From Pseudomonadota bacterium (GTDB lineage Bacteria > Pseudomonadota > Alphaproteobacteria > Micavibrionales > UBA2020): 50,026 nucleotides of DNA. The notes under the pieces were generated by a model. That model did no database searches. It was given only the letters and a program-made list of their open reading frames with translations, and was not told where the DNA came from. Positions 43,609 to 50,026 of this stretch are shown here, piece by piece. The stretch covers positions 1 through 50,026 of the forward strand of contig JAEXMB010000044.1 of NCBI GenBank assembly GCA_023444705.1, read 5' to 3'. Position 1 is the stretch's first letter. Each line of letters opens with the position of its first letter. Made by a program: the position numbers and the translations under genes.

Positions 43609-43995
43609 TCAGTCTTTTGTTTTCGCATATCCCACTGTATGTGTCGCCTCTACCTTACCTTGAATATCGAATTTATCTGCAAAACCAAATTGAGCGCCAC
43701 GCTTAATTTGTTCAGCCTGCTCACGAAGGTTCAAAGATCGATGCGCCAAATTATACTCCTCAGTCTGCAGTCTATCAGGATCCTTAATTGCAAAGAAAAC
43801 GTACATACTAAAAAAGAAGAGAACCGTAACAACCATAAGAATAGCGAAAATAATCTGCATCCACTGCTCCGGTGCTTGCATCAAGCCAACTGCGAAAACA
43901 GTCTCTACCGCTACACAAGACCACTTAAGTGGGCTCATAACCGTCCCCACTTTTTTATAGCCGCGCTGCTGTATTTCACCTGAATAATTATTCAT
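43609..43995 (-). CDS. AT-rich gene for a small membrane protein
   Basis: A 128-residue protein with two hydrophobic helices, about 25-40 and 46-69 (WMQIIFAILMVVTVLFFFSM), followed by a polar tail of about 55 residues. The tail has a helical EEYNLAHRSLNLREQAEQIK segment. No family is recognised. Base content is unlike its neighbours (19 G+C in the 60 bases from 43801), and it overlaps the upstream partner gene by 8 bases, so the two form a unit. The position, between mtaB and ftsY, suggests insertion into a conserved operon. Its start, ATG at 43995, uses a ribosome site inside the partner gene. Confidence 0.72.
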   Translation of the reverse strand: MNNYSGEIQQRGYKKVGTVMSPLKWSCVAVETVFAVGLMQAPEQWMQIIFAILMVVTVLFFFSMYVFFAIKDPDRLQTEEYNLAHRSLNLREQAEQIKRGAQFGFADKFDIQGKVEATHTVGYAKTKD

Positions 43996-44404
43996 CTTTA
44001 TACTTCACATACACACTAACGTTGATCACCACAAAAAGTGTGTGATTTTGCCTCAATACACTTGAGACATGCGTATAAGCCTTTAATTGATGACGACCAA
44101 TCTTAAACACAAGCGGCTCTGCATTCGCGGTTGCTCTATTAAGATTAATAAACTCATGCCTGACAGAATACCTCTCCCCAATTAAGACTACATCAGTTCC
44201 TGTTACTCTCTGATCAAGATTAGCCTTATCTTCTTTGAAGTAATAAAAAATATCACATTCTGTAACTTTCCCATCGACTTCATCCAGAGGAAAAGAAAAG
44301 GCTACGTAATTATTCGCATCATTAATATCCACATTAAGAGCAACAGTTTTGGAAAGAACCAATGCGTCTTGATTGGTTCTAACCTCAATTTTTATATCAG
44401 ACAT
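43988..44404 (-). CDS. AT-rich gene for a beta-rich protein of unknown function
   Basis: A 138-residue soluble protein without a signal peptide or membrane helix. It alternates strands throughout (DIKIEVRTNQDALVLSKTVA, YVAFSFPLDEVDG, DIFYYFKED, VVLIGERYSVRHEFINL, TLFVVINVSVYVKYKDE), so a beta-sandwich fold is likely. Not recognised. The codon use is AT-rich (18 G+C in the 60 bases from 43981 and 18 in the 60 from 44221). The start ATG 44404 overlaps the mtaB stop by 8 bases and has AAAGGGGAAA upstream, inside mtaB. It is probably translated with the membrane protein gene that follows. Confidence 0.72.
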   Translation of the reverse strand: MSDIKIEVRTNQDALVLSKTVALNVDINDANNYVAFSFPLDEVDGKVTECDIFYYFKEDKANLDQRVTGTDVVLIGERYSVRHEFINLNRATANAEPLVFKIGRHQLKAYTHVSSVLRQNHTLFVVINVSVYVKYKDE

Positions 44405-45755
44405 CTAAACTTTCCCCTTTAACCCTACATCCAATAAGGTGGCCGTCGCCGACCGCGAGCATTTCGGCCATCACGACGCTGCCCGTTTCCCACGCATCGG
44501 CATGTTCGGGCGGTTGCATGACGACTTCGCTGAAGTACGGCGTGCGGCCCTTGTTGTTCTTTTCCATCAGCACGGGCAGGCGCTGGCCCACCAGTGTCGC
44601 CAGATGTTTTTGCACCTGTCGCGCCCCTGCCTCGCGCAACTGGCGCGCGCGGTCCTTGCGCACGTCGCCGTTGACCTGCGGCATGCGCGCGGCGGGCGTG
44701 CCCGGGCGCGGGCTGTAGGGGAAGACGTGCAGGAAGGTCAGATCGCACTCATCGACGGCGCGCAGGGTATTGGCAAACATCTCGTCCGTTTCGGTCGGAA
44801 AGCCTGCGATGATGTCCGCACCAAAGACGATGTCAGGGCGCAACTCGCGCGCCTTGGCGCACACAGCAAGCAGATCGTCGCGCAGATGGCGGCGTTTCAT
44901 GCGTTTCAGCACCATGTCATCGCCCGCTTGCATCGAGATATGCAGGTGCGGCAACAGGCGCGGTTCATCGGCGATCAACTGCCACAAGTCATCATCGATT
45001 TCGACAGGATCGAGCGAGGACAGGCGCACGCGTTTGAGTTCGGGCACCATTGCCAGCACACGGCGCAGCATCTGCCCCAGCGTGGGCGCGCCCGGCAGGT
45101 CGGGGCCGTAAGAGGTAATATCAACGCCCGTCAGCACAACTTCGTTATATCCACGCGCGACAAGTTGCTTGAGTTGCTCGGCGATTTCGCCCATCGGCAC
45201 GCTACGCGAGTTGCCGCGGCCAAAAGGAATGATGCAAAAGGTGCAACGGTGGTCGCAACCGTTTTGCACCTGCACGAAGGCGCGCGCATGGCTTTCAAAG
45301 CCGCTGATCATATGGCGCGCGGTTTCCTTGACCGACATGATGTCGTTGATGACCACACGCTCGGTCGCAGGTTGCGACCATGTCTCGGCCTTGAGCTTGA
45401 GGTCATTGCCGATGATCTGGTTGACCTCAGGCATTTCGGCGAAGCCTTTGGGGTTCACCTGTGCGGCACATCCTGTAACGATGATTTTCGCATCTGGATT
45501 TTCGCGGCGCGCGCGGCGGATAGCCTGACGTGCCTGACGCTCGGCCTCGGACGTGACGGCACAAGTATTGATGATGATGGCGTCGTTCAGGCCAGCCTTG
45601 CGGGCATGGTCCTTCATCACTTCGGATTCATAGATGTTCAGGCGGCAGCCGAACGTCACCACGCGCGGCCCCCCGTCGGCGGCCTGATTGGCCAGCTGGG
45701 TTTGCGCGTCGGGAAGCTCGATCACTTCTTCCTGATGGTCATGTGGCGGTGTCAT
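44397..45755 (-). CDS. mtaB: tRNA t6A37 methylthiotransferase MtaB
   Basis: A 452-residue radical-SAM enzyme that turns t6A37 into ms2t6A37 in tRNAs reading ANN codons. Auxiliary-cluster cysteines are Cys37 (FGCRLNIYES), Cys65 (NTCAVTSEAERQ) and Cys96 (TGCAAQVNP). The radical-SAM cluster is Cys167, Cys171 and Cys174 in NGCDHRCTFCIIPFGRG. A TRAM-like end follows. The FGCRLN motif and CAVTSEA separate it from MiaB, which is also in this window. The open frame begins at TTG 45773; ATG at 45755 is preferred, although neither has a clear ribosome site. It follows dapF and ends within the start of the AT-rich cassette. Confidence 0.93.
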   Translation of the reverse strand: MTPPHDHQEEVIELPDAQTQLANQAADGGPRVVTFGCRLNIYESEVMKDHARKAGLNDAIIINTCAVTSEAERQARQAIRRARRENPDAKIIVTGCAAQVNPKGFAEMPEVNQIIGNDLKLKAETWSQPATERVVINDIMSVKETARHMISGFESHARAFVQVQNGCDHRCTFCIIPFGRGNSRSVPMGEIAEQLKQLVARGYNEVVLTGVDITSYGPDLPGAPTLGQMLRRVLAMVPELKRVRLSSLDPVEIDDDLWQLIADEPRLLPHLHISMQAGDDMVLKRMKRRHLRDDLLAVCAKARELRPDIVFGADIIAGFPTETDEMFANTLRAVDECDLTFLHVFPYSPRPGTPAARMPQVNGDVRKDRARQLREAGARQVQKHLATLVGQRLPVLMEKNNKGRTPYFSEVVMQPPEHADAWETGSVVMAEMLAVGDGHLIGCRVKGESLDV

Positions 45756-45841
45756 GGCGTCTTTATAGTCCAAAAGCAGGGCGTTGCCACCCCTTGGGGT
45801 GAAGGAGGCGTTGTAGCACAGGCGTCCAATTTATGCAAAAT

Positions 45842-46669
45842 TTAAAGGGCGATTTCGCCGCGATAGACTTCGGCCCACGGCCCCGTCATCACCACATGGC
45901 CGTCATCCTCGCGCCAGAGGATATGCAGGTCGCCGCCGTCAAGCGTGATGCGCGCCTGCCGCCCCGTCACAAGACCGCGACGGATACCCGCCACCACGCT
46001 GGCGCAAGCACCCGAACCACAGGCAGGGGTCACCCCCACCCCGCGCTCCCACACGCGCATGCGCAGATGGTCGGGGGCCATGACCTGCACGAATTCCACA
46101 TTGGTGCGCTCGGGGAACAACGGATGGTTTTCCACCTGCGGGCCCAGCCCCTCAAGATCGACCGCCGCCACGTTATCGACGAAAAATACCGCATGGGGAT
46201 TGCCCATGTTGACCGCCGTTGCCGCCGGTACAGCAATACCCTCAATAGCGAAATTTTCCGTTTCTTTTGATTGAGATAACGGTATTTCCTGCCAACCAAG
46301 GCGAGCCTTGCCCATATCAACGGACACCTGCGCGTCCGCAGCCTTTTGGGCCACCAGCCGCCCCGCCTGCGTTTCGATGACCACATCATCCCGCCCCGTC
46401 TGCGCCATCAGCAAGCCGGCGACACAGCGCGTGGCATTACCGCACGCCCCGACCTCCGACCCGTCAAAATTGAAAATCCCCATAAAAACATTGGCATCGG
46501 CAATTTTGCGCGGCTTTTCGATGATGATGACCATATCCGCCCCGATACCAAGGCGGCGGTCGCACAGGGATCGAATCCGCTCCGCATCAAGCGCCACAGG
46601 CGTCGCGCGCGCATCCAGAACGATAAAATCGTTGCCAAGCCCCTGCATTTTCACGAAAAAACTTTTCAT
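45842..46669 (-). CDS. dapF: Diaminopimelate epimerase DapF
   Basis: A 275-residue cytoplasmic enzyme that interconverts LL- and meso-diaminopimelate for lysine and peptidoglycan. The two catalytic cysteines are Cys76 in ACGNATRCV and Cys217 in ACGSGACAS, and MQGLGNDFIVLDA opens the protein. Length matches the family. The open frame begins at TTG 46681; ATG at 46669 with GAGG six bases upstream is better. It is the first gene of the dapF-mtaB-(cassette)-ftsY-amn series on the minus strand. Confidence 0.95.
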   Translation of the reverse strand: MKSFFVKMQGLGNDFIVLDARATPVALDAERIRSLCDRRLGIGADMVIIIEKPRKIADANVFMGIFNFDGSEVGACGNATRCVAGLLMAQTGRDDVVIETQAGRLVAQKAADAQVSVDMGKARLGWQEIPLSQSKETENFAIEGIAVPAATAVNMGNPHAVFFVDNVAAVDLEGLGPQVENHPLFPERTNVEFVQVMAPDHLRMRVWERGVGVTPACGSGACASVVAGIRRGLVTGRQARITLDGGDLHILWREDDGHVVMTGPWAEVYRGEIAL

Positions 46670-46707
46670 AGAGAACCTCAAGTTAAAATCACGCTTTTAT
46701 CAGCAAG

Positions 46708-46716
46708 TTATCCACA
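46708..46716 (+). promoter_or_regulatory. Consensus DnaA box
   Basis: TTATCCACA matches the DnaA 9-mer exactly, 39 bases upstream of the dapF start. It is the second such box found in a gap of this window. No cluster of boxes surrounds it. Confidence 0.35.
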
Positions 46717-46776
46717 GATTTTCAACTAAAACATTGAATTTTTGCGGAAAAATTACTCATAAGACTTGAAGTTATA

Positions 46777-46806
46777 TTGCAATAACCCCACCCCGATGCG
46801 TATACT
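46777..46806 (+). promoter_or_regulatory. Promoter of the DsbA-like gene
   Basis: TTGCAA at 46777-46782 and TATACT at 46801-46806 are 18 bases apart. This would give a leader of about 175 bases before the ATG at 46991. The -35 is the same TTGCAA as in the rimP promoter. Confidence 0.45.
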
Positions 46807-46990
46807 CCGCCTAGATTCTAGATTGTTTGCAACGAGATGAAAACCCCGCGCGGTGGCGTCGGCGGTGACCTGCGCAGGCTTGAAGCGCCGCGCCCGTGTC
46901 ACCAGTTTGAAACCACAGCCGGCACACAAAAACAGACCCGCCGGCTGCGGGCACACTTATAAGTCGAAGCGAAAGGACCTCTGCACTGCC

Positions 46991-47974
46991 ATGAAAAACA
47001 CCTTCCTTTACGGCGCGATCATCGCCCTCGTTGTTATCGTTCTCGGCCTTGGCTTTAGCCAATATGCCGCCCACAGAACCGGCCTGACCGGTGACACTGT
47101 CGTTGCCACCGAAGACATGGCCGATGCCATCGGCACCGACGAAGACGCCGCGGAAAATCCCGACGCCACCGTCATCGCATCCGACGCTGCAGTTGATGCC
47201 ACCGCAGAAGCAAAGCAGGCCGTCGCACAAGACAGCGCCGGTGACGAAACCGCCACCAGCGAAACCACCCAGCCTGCAGTTGACCCCGTAACCGGTGTTG
47301 CCGCACAAGACAGCGCAAACACCGAAACCGCGACCGGCGAAACCCAAGCCGCAGGCACGGATGAAGCCACCCCGGCCGCCGATGCCGCCGTCGCCTCGGA
47401 TGAGGAAAGCCTGCTGGCCGCCCCCGCGGCACTTCAGATGAACGTGGCAGAAATGATGGCCGACCGCGTTCTGGGCGATGCCGCTGCCCCCGTCACCATC
47501 GTGGAGTTCGCCTCCTACACCTGCAGCCACTGCGCGGCATTCCACAACAACGTCCTGCCCACGGTGAAAGAACAGCTCATCAACACCGGCAAGGCCAAGC
47601 TGATCCTGCGTGAATTCCCGCTCGACAAATTCGCGCTCAAAGCCAGCCTGCTGGCGCGTTGCGCCCCGGCCGACAAATACTATGACCTCGTCGAAGTCAT
47701 CTTCCGCAACCAGGACCGCTGGGTGAAAAGCGAAGACCCCATCAAGTCGCTCAAACAACTTGGCGGCCTGACCGGCATGGACGATGCGCAGATGGACACC
47801 TGCCTGAACAACACCGAGATGGAAAACGCACTGCTCAAGCGCGTGACCGATGCGCAGGCGCAATACAACGTCAGCGCGACCCCGACCTTTGTGTTCAACG
47901 ACGGCGCGGAAAAATTCTCCGGCTCGCAAACGCCCGAGAAATTCCAGACCACCGTCGACCAGCTGTCGCGCTGA
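46991..47974 (+). CDS. Membrane-anchored DsbA-like thiol oxidoreductase
   Basis: A 327-residue protein. An N-terminal transmembrane helix (about 7-25) anchors it. An unusual linker (about 30-145), rich in Ala, Asp, Thr and Glu, contains an imperfect repeat: QDSAGDETATSET and QDSANTETATGET. The thioredoxin/DsbA domain starts near residue 150, with VTIVEFASYTCSHC and the redox pair Cys178-Ser-His-Cys181. SATPTFVFN holds the cis-proline. It is probably periplasmic and shuffles disulfides. The frame is open to a GTG at 46853, but ATG at 46991 gives a clean anchor. It precedes smc, a common alphaproteobacterial pairing. Confidence 0.88.
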   Translation: MKNTFLYGAIIALVVIVLGLGFSQYAAHRTGLTGDTVVATEDMADAIGTDEDAAENPDATVIASDAAVDATAEAKQAVAQDSAGDETATSETTQPAVDPVTGVAAQDSANTETATGETQAAGTDEATPAADAAVASDEESLLAAPAALQMNVAEMMADRVLGDAAAPVTIVEFASYTCSHCAAFHNNVLPTVKEQLINTGKAKLILREFPLDKFALKASLLARCAPADKYYDLVEVIFRNQDRWVKSEDPIKSLKQLGGLTGMDDAQMDTCLNNTEMENALLKRVTDAQAQYNVSATPTFVFNDGAEKFSGSQTPEKFQTTVDQLSR

Positions 47975-48035
47975 TCGAACATACTGACATAACCGTACCA
48001 ACCGCCACTCCAGCTATAGTCAAAGGGGCAATTAG

Positions 48036-50026
48036 ATGGTCCAGTTCAAGAAACTTCGCCTTGTCGGCTTCAAATCGTTCGTTGAACCCACCGAACTCGA
48101 CATCGGCAAAGGTCTGACCGGCATCGTCGGCCCCAACGGTTGTGGCAAATCAAACCTTGTCGAAGCGCTGCGCTGGGTCATGGGTGAAAACTCGCCCAAG
48201 CGCATGCGCTCGTCAGGCATGGACGACGTGATCTTCAGCGGCACCGAACGCCGCCCGCCGCGCAACACGGCCGAAGTCGCGCTGAGCCTTGACAACAGCG
48301 ACCGCACCGCGCCTGCGGAGATGAACGACGCCGACGAACTCGAAGTCAGCCGTAAGATCGAACGCGAAGTCGGCTCGACCTACAAAGTCAACGCCAAGAA
48401 CGTGCGCATGCGCGACGTGCAGATCCTGTTCGCCGACAGCTCCATCGGCGCGCACTCCCCCGCGATGGTCAGCCAGGGCCGCGTTGCCGATATGATCAAC
48501 GCCAAACCGACCCAGCGCCGCATGGTGCTTGAAGAAGCCGCAGGCATTTCCGGCCTGCACGCGCGCCGCCACGAGGCGGAGCTGAAACTGCGCGCCGCCG
48601 AAACCAACCTGACGCGCGTCGAAGACGTTCTGGGCGCGATGAACACACAGCTTGAGGGCCTCAAGAAACAGGCACGTCAGGCCGCGCGTTACCGCAACCT
48701 GTCGGGCAACATCCAGACCGCCGAAGGCTCTCTGCTGTTCCTGAAATGGCAGCACAGCCAGACCGCCGTGCAGAGCGCGCTGACCGCGTTTGAGGACGCC
48801 GAAAACATCGTGCGCGAAAAAACACTGCTGGTGACCGAACTGACCACCCAGCAAACCGAAGCCGCCTCGGGCGTGCCGGCCCTGCGCCAGCGCGAAGCCG
48901 AAGCCGCCGCTGGCCTGCAACGCCTCAAGCTCGCCTATGGCAGCCTTGAAAGCGAAGAACGCCAGGTCTTTGAAGAAAGTGAAAAAGCCAAAAACCTGCT
49001 GCAACAATTCAGCGCCGACGTCGCGCATGAAAACACGCAGGAAGCCGAAGCCCGCGCCACGCAGGACGTTCTGCGCAGCGAGCTGTCCACGCTTGAAGCC
49101 GAAACCGCCAACCAGCAGGAGCGCGAGGAAGACGCACGCCTCCAGCGCGACGAACGCCAGCAACTAGTCGAAAAAATCGAAACCGAACTGGGCGAGCGCA
49201 CGCAGGAAATCGCAACGCTCGAAGCCGCACGCCAATCGGGCGAGCGCCAGATCGCAGATCTCGAGCGCCGCCTGCAACAGCAAACCAGCCGCAAAGAACA
49301 ACTGGTGCGCGATCACGAAAACCTGCTGGCCAACACGCCCGCCAAAGCGGAGCTTGAACAGCTTGACGTGCAGATCGCCGAAGCGGAAACCACCCACCAG
49401 AACGCCGTTGCGGCCTTTGATGGTGCCGAAACCGCACGCAGCGATGCCGACCGCGCGGCCCAAGACACCAGCGAAGCCCTGCAAGCAGCACAGCGCACCG
49501 TCACCCAGCTGACAGCAGAAGCCGACGCGCTCAAGCGTATCCTGAAAAACCAGCAGGAAGGCTACACCCCCGTCATTGACGAACTCAACGTCGACAGCGG
49601 CCTTGAAAAAGCGCTGGCCGTTGCGCTTGGCGATGACCTGCAAGCCGCACTTGATGGTGACGCGCCCATCTACTGGCGCGAACTGCCTGCCAACGCGACA
49701 CTGCCCGCCCTGCCCGCCGGCGTTCAGGCATTGTCGACCTTTGTTAAAGGCCCGGGCGCGCTGAGCCGTGCGCTGACGCAAATCGGCATCGCCGACAGTG
49801 CGGAGCGCGCCGAAGCGCTGATGGTTGACCTGCAACCCGGCCAATGCCTGGTTACCCGTGACGGCGGCGCATGGCGCTGGGATGGCCTGATCGTCACCCC
49901 CGCCGCTGAAAACGCCGAGGCGATCCGCCTGCAACAGAAAAACCGCCTTGCCGAAGTCGAAGGCCAGCTGGTCGATGCAACCGCAACGCTCGAAGCTGCA
50001 CGCACAGCCGCTGACGATGCACGCAC
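48036..50026 (+). CDS. smc: Chromosome segregation protein SMC, 5' part
   Basis: The first 663 codons of the condensin ATPase; the frame stays open to the window edge. Walker A GPNGCGKS is at 32-39, and LRWVMGENSPKRMRSSGMDD follows. The N-terminal head ends near residue 165 (GRVADMINAKPTQRRMVLEE). A long Glu/Ala/Gln-rich coiled coil runs to about residue 510. The hinge begins near ELNVDSGLEKALAVALGDDL and includes PGQCLVTRDGGAWRWDG. The signature and Walker B motifs lie beyond the edge. ATG at 48036 follows AAAGGGG. Intact proteins of this family are about 1150 residues, so a little over half is present. Confidence 0.96.
   Translation, partial: MVQFKKLRLVGFKSFVEPTELDIGKGLTGIVGPNGCGKSNLVEALRWVMGENSPKRMRSSGMDDVIFSGTERRPPRNTAEVALSLDNSDRTAPAEMNDADELEVSRKIEREVGSTYKVNAKNVRMRDVQILFADSSIGAHSPAMVSQGRVADMINAKPTQRRMVLEEAAGISGLHARRHEAELKLRAAETNLTRVEDVLGAMNTQLEGLKKQARQAARYRNLSGNIQTAEGSLLFLKWQHSQTAVQSALTAFEDAENIVREKTLLVTELTTQQTEAASGVPALRQREAEAAAGLQRLKLAYGSLESEERQVFEESEKAKNLLQQFSADVAHENTQEAEARATQDVLRSELSTLEAETANQQEREEDARLQRDERQQLVEKIETELGERTQEIATLEAARQSGERQIADLERRLQQQTSRKEQLVRDHENLLANTPAKAELEQLDVQIAEAETTHQNAVAAFDGAETARSDADRAAQDTSEALQAAQRTVTQLTAEADALKRILKNQQEGYTPVIDELNVDSGLEKALAVALGDDLQAALDGDAPIYWRELPANATLPALPAGVQALSTFVKGPGALSRALTQIGIADSAERAEALMVDLQPGQCLVTRDGGAWRWDGLIVTPAAENAEAIRLQQKNRLAEVEGQLVDATATLEAARTAADDAR

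Larger units (their letters stand above)
46670..46990. other. 321-base intergenic region between dapF and the DsbA-like gene
   Basis: Its left half is AT-rich and holds a DnaA-type box (46708-46716) and a likely promoter (46777-46806). Next come an 11-base palindrome, CTAGATTCTAG (46811-46821), and an open frame of 41 codons at 46837-46962 (ATG to TAA, with only a weak AACGAG site). In the right half AGCCGGC (46917-46923) can pair with GCCGGCT (46940-46946). No other gene is visible. Confidence 0.55.

Noticed and set aside
46853..46990. N-terminal extension of the DsbA-like protein from GTG 46853
   Set aside because: The extension is Arg/Lys-rich without a ribosome site, and it would bury the clear membrane anchor that begins at ATG 46991.

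Overview
The window is about 50 kb of chromosome from an alphaproteobacterium with a GC-rich genome (most coding lines look close to 60% G+C). This rests on gene order and protein families: mfd-sdhE opposite recG; miaB-phoH-ybeY-corC-lnt-XRE regulator-metK-trmB; rimP-nusA-infB-rbfA-truB-rpsO; dapF-mtaB-ftsY; a DsbA-like gene before smc; a DUF2336 protein; and perfect TTAA-N7-TTAA (CtrA-type) sites. The lineage below class is not resolved; a Rhodospirillales- or Micavibrio-like group is only a guess. I saw no rRNA, tRNA, CRISPR array, prophage or insertion sequence.

Layout. 1-4.5 kb: the end of recX, a membrane PAS/PAS histidine kinase and, divergently, an orphan patatin-like lipase. 4.5-7.6 kb: a minus-strand operon of an AmgK-like sugar kinase, an aspartate aminotransferase and a secreted Cu/Zn superoxide dismutase. 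7.6-9.6 kb: two small unknown proteins and a nitrilase-family hydrolase. 9.6-17.1 kb: DNA repair block (mfd, sdhE, recG), with two membrane-protein genes inserted between sdhE and recG. 17.1-21.6 kb: a FliL-like secreted protein, an amino-acid permease, an AI-2E family permease and two unknown proteins. 21.7-32 kb: tRNA and rRNA modification and envelope genes (miaB, two tandem phoH genes, ybeY, corC, lnt), an XRE regulator, metK with a structured leader, trmB and two small exported proteins. 32-39.2 kb: the translation operon rimP to rpsO. 39.3-41 kb: a DUF2336 protein and a small disordered protein, divergent from a region with two perfect CtrA sites. 41-46.7 kb: amn, ftsY, mtaB and dapF on the minus strand, with an AT-rich two-gene cassette between mtaB and ftsY. 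47-50 kb: a membrane-anchored DsbA-like protein and the first 663 codons of smc.

The window is mostly housekeeping: transcription-coupled repair and fork rescue, translation initiation and ribosome maturation, two tRNA methylthiotransferases, SAM synthesis, lipoprotein maturation, SRP targeting and chromosome condensation. The parts most worth a second look are the following. (1) The divergent CtrA-type promoters at 40494-40597, and a third site at 2846-2860. (2) The metK leader at 29149-29230, which can fold into competing terminator and antiterminator forms. (3) The cassette at 43609-44404, with about 30-38% G+C in four hand-counted lines. (4) recG, whose Walker A lysine is replaced by glutamate in an otherwise intact gene. 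(5) The divergent second PhoH. (6) The missing ylxR between nusA and infB.
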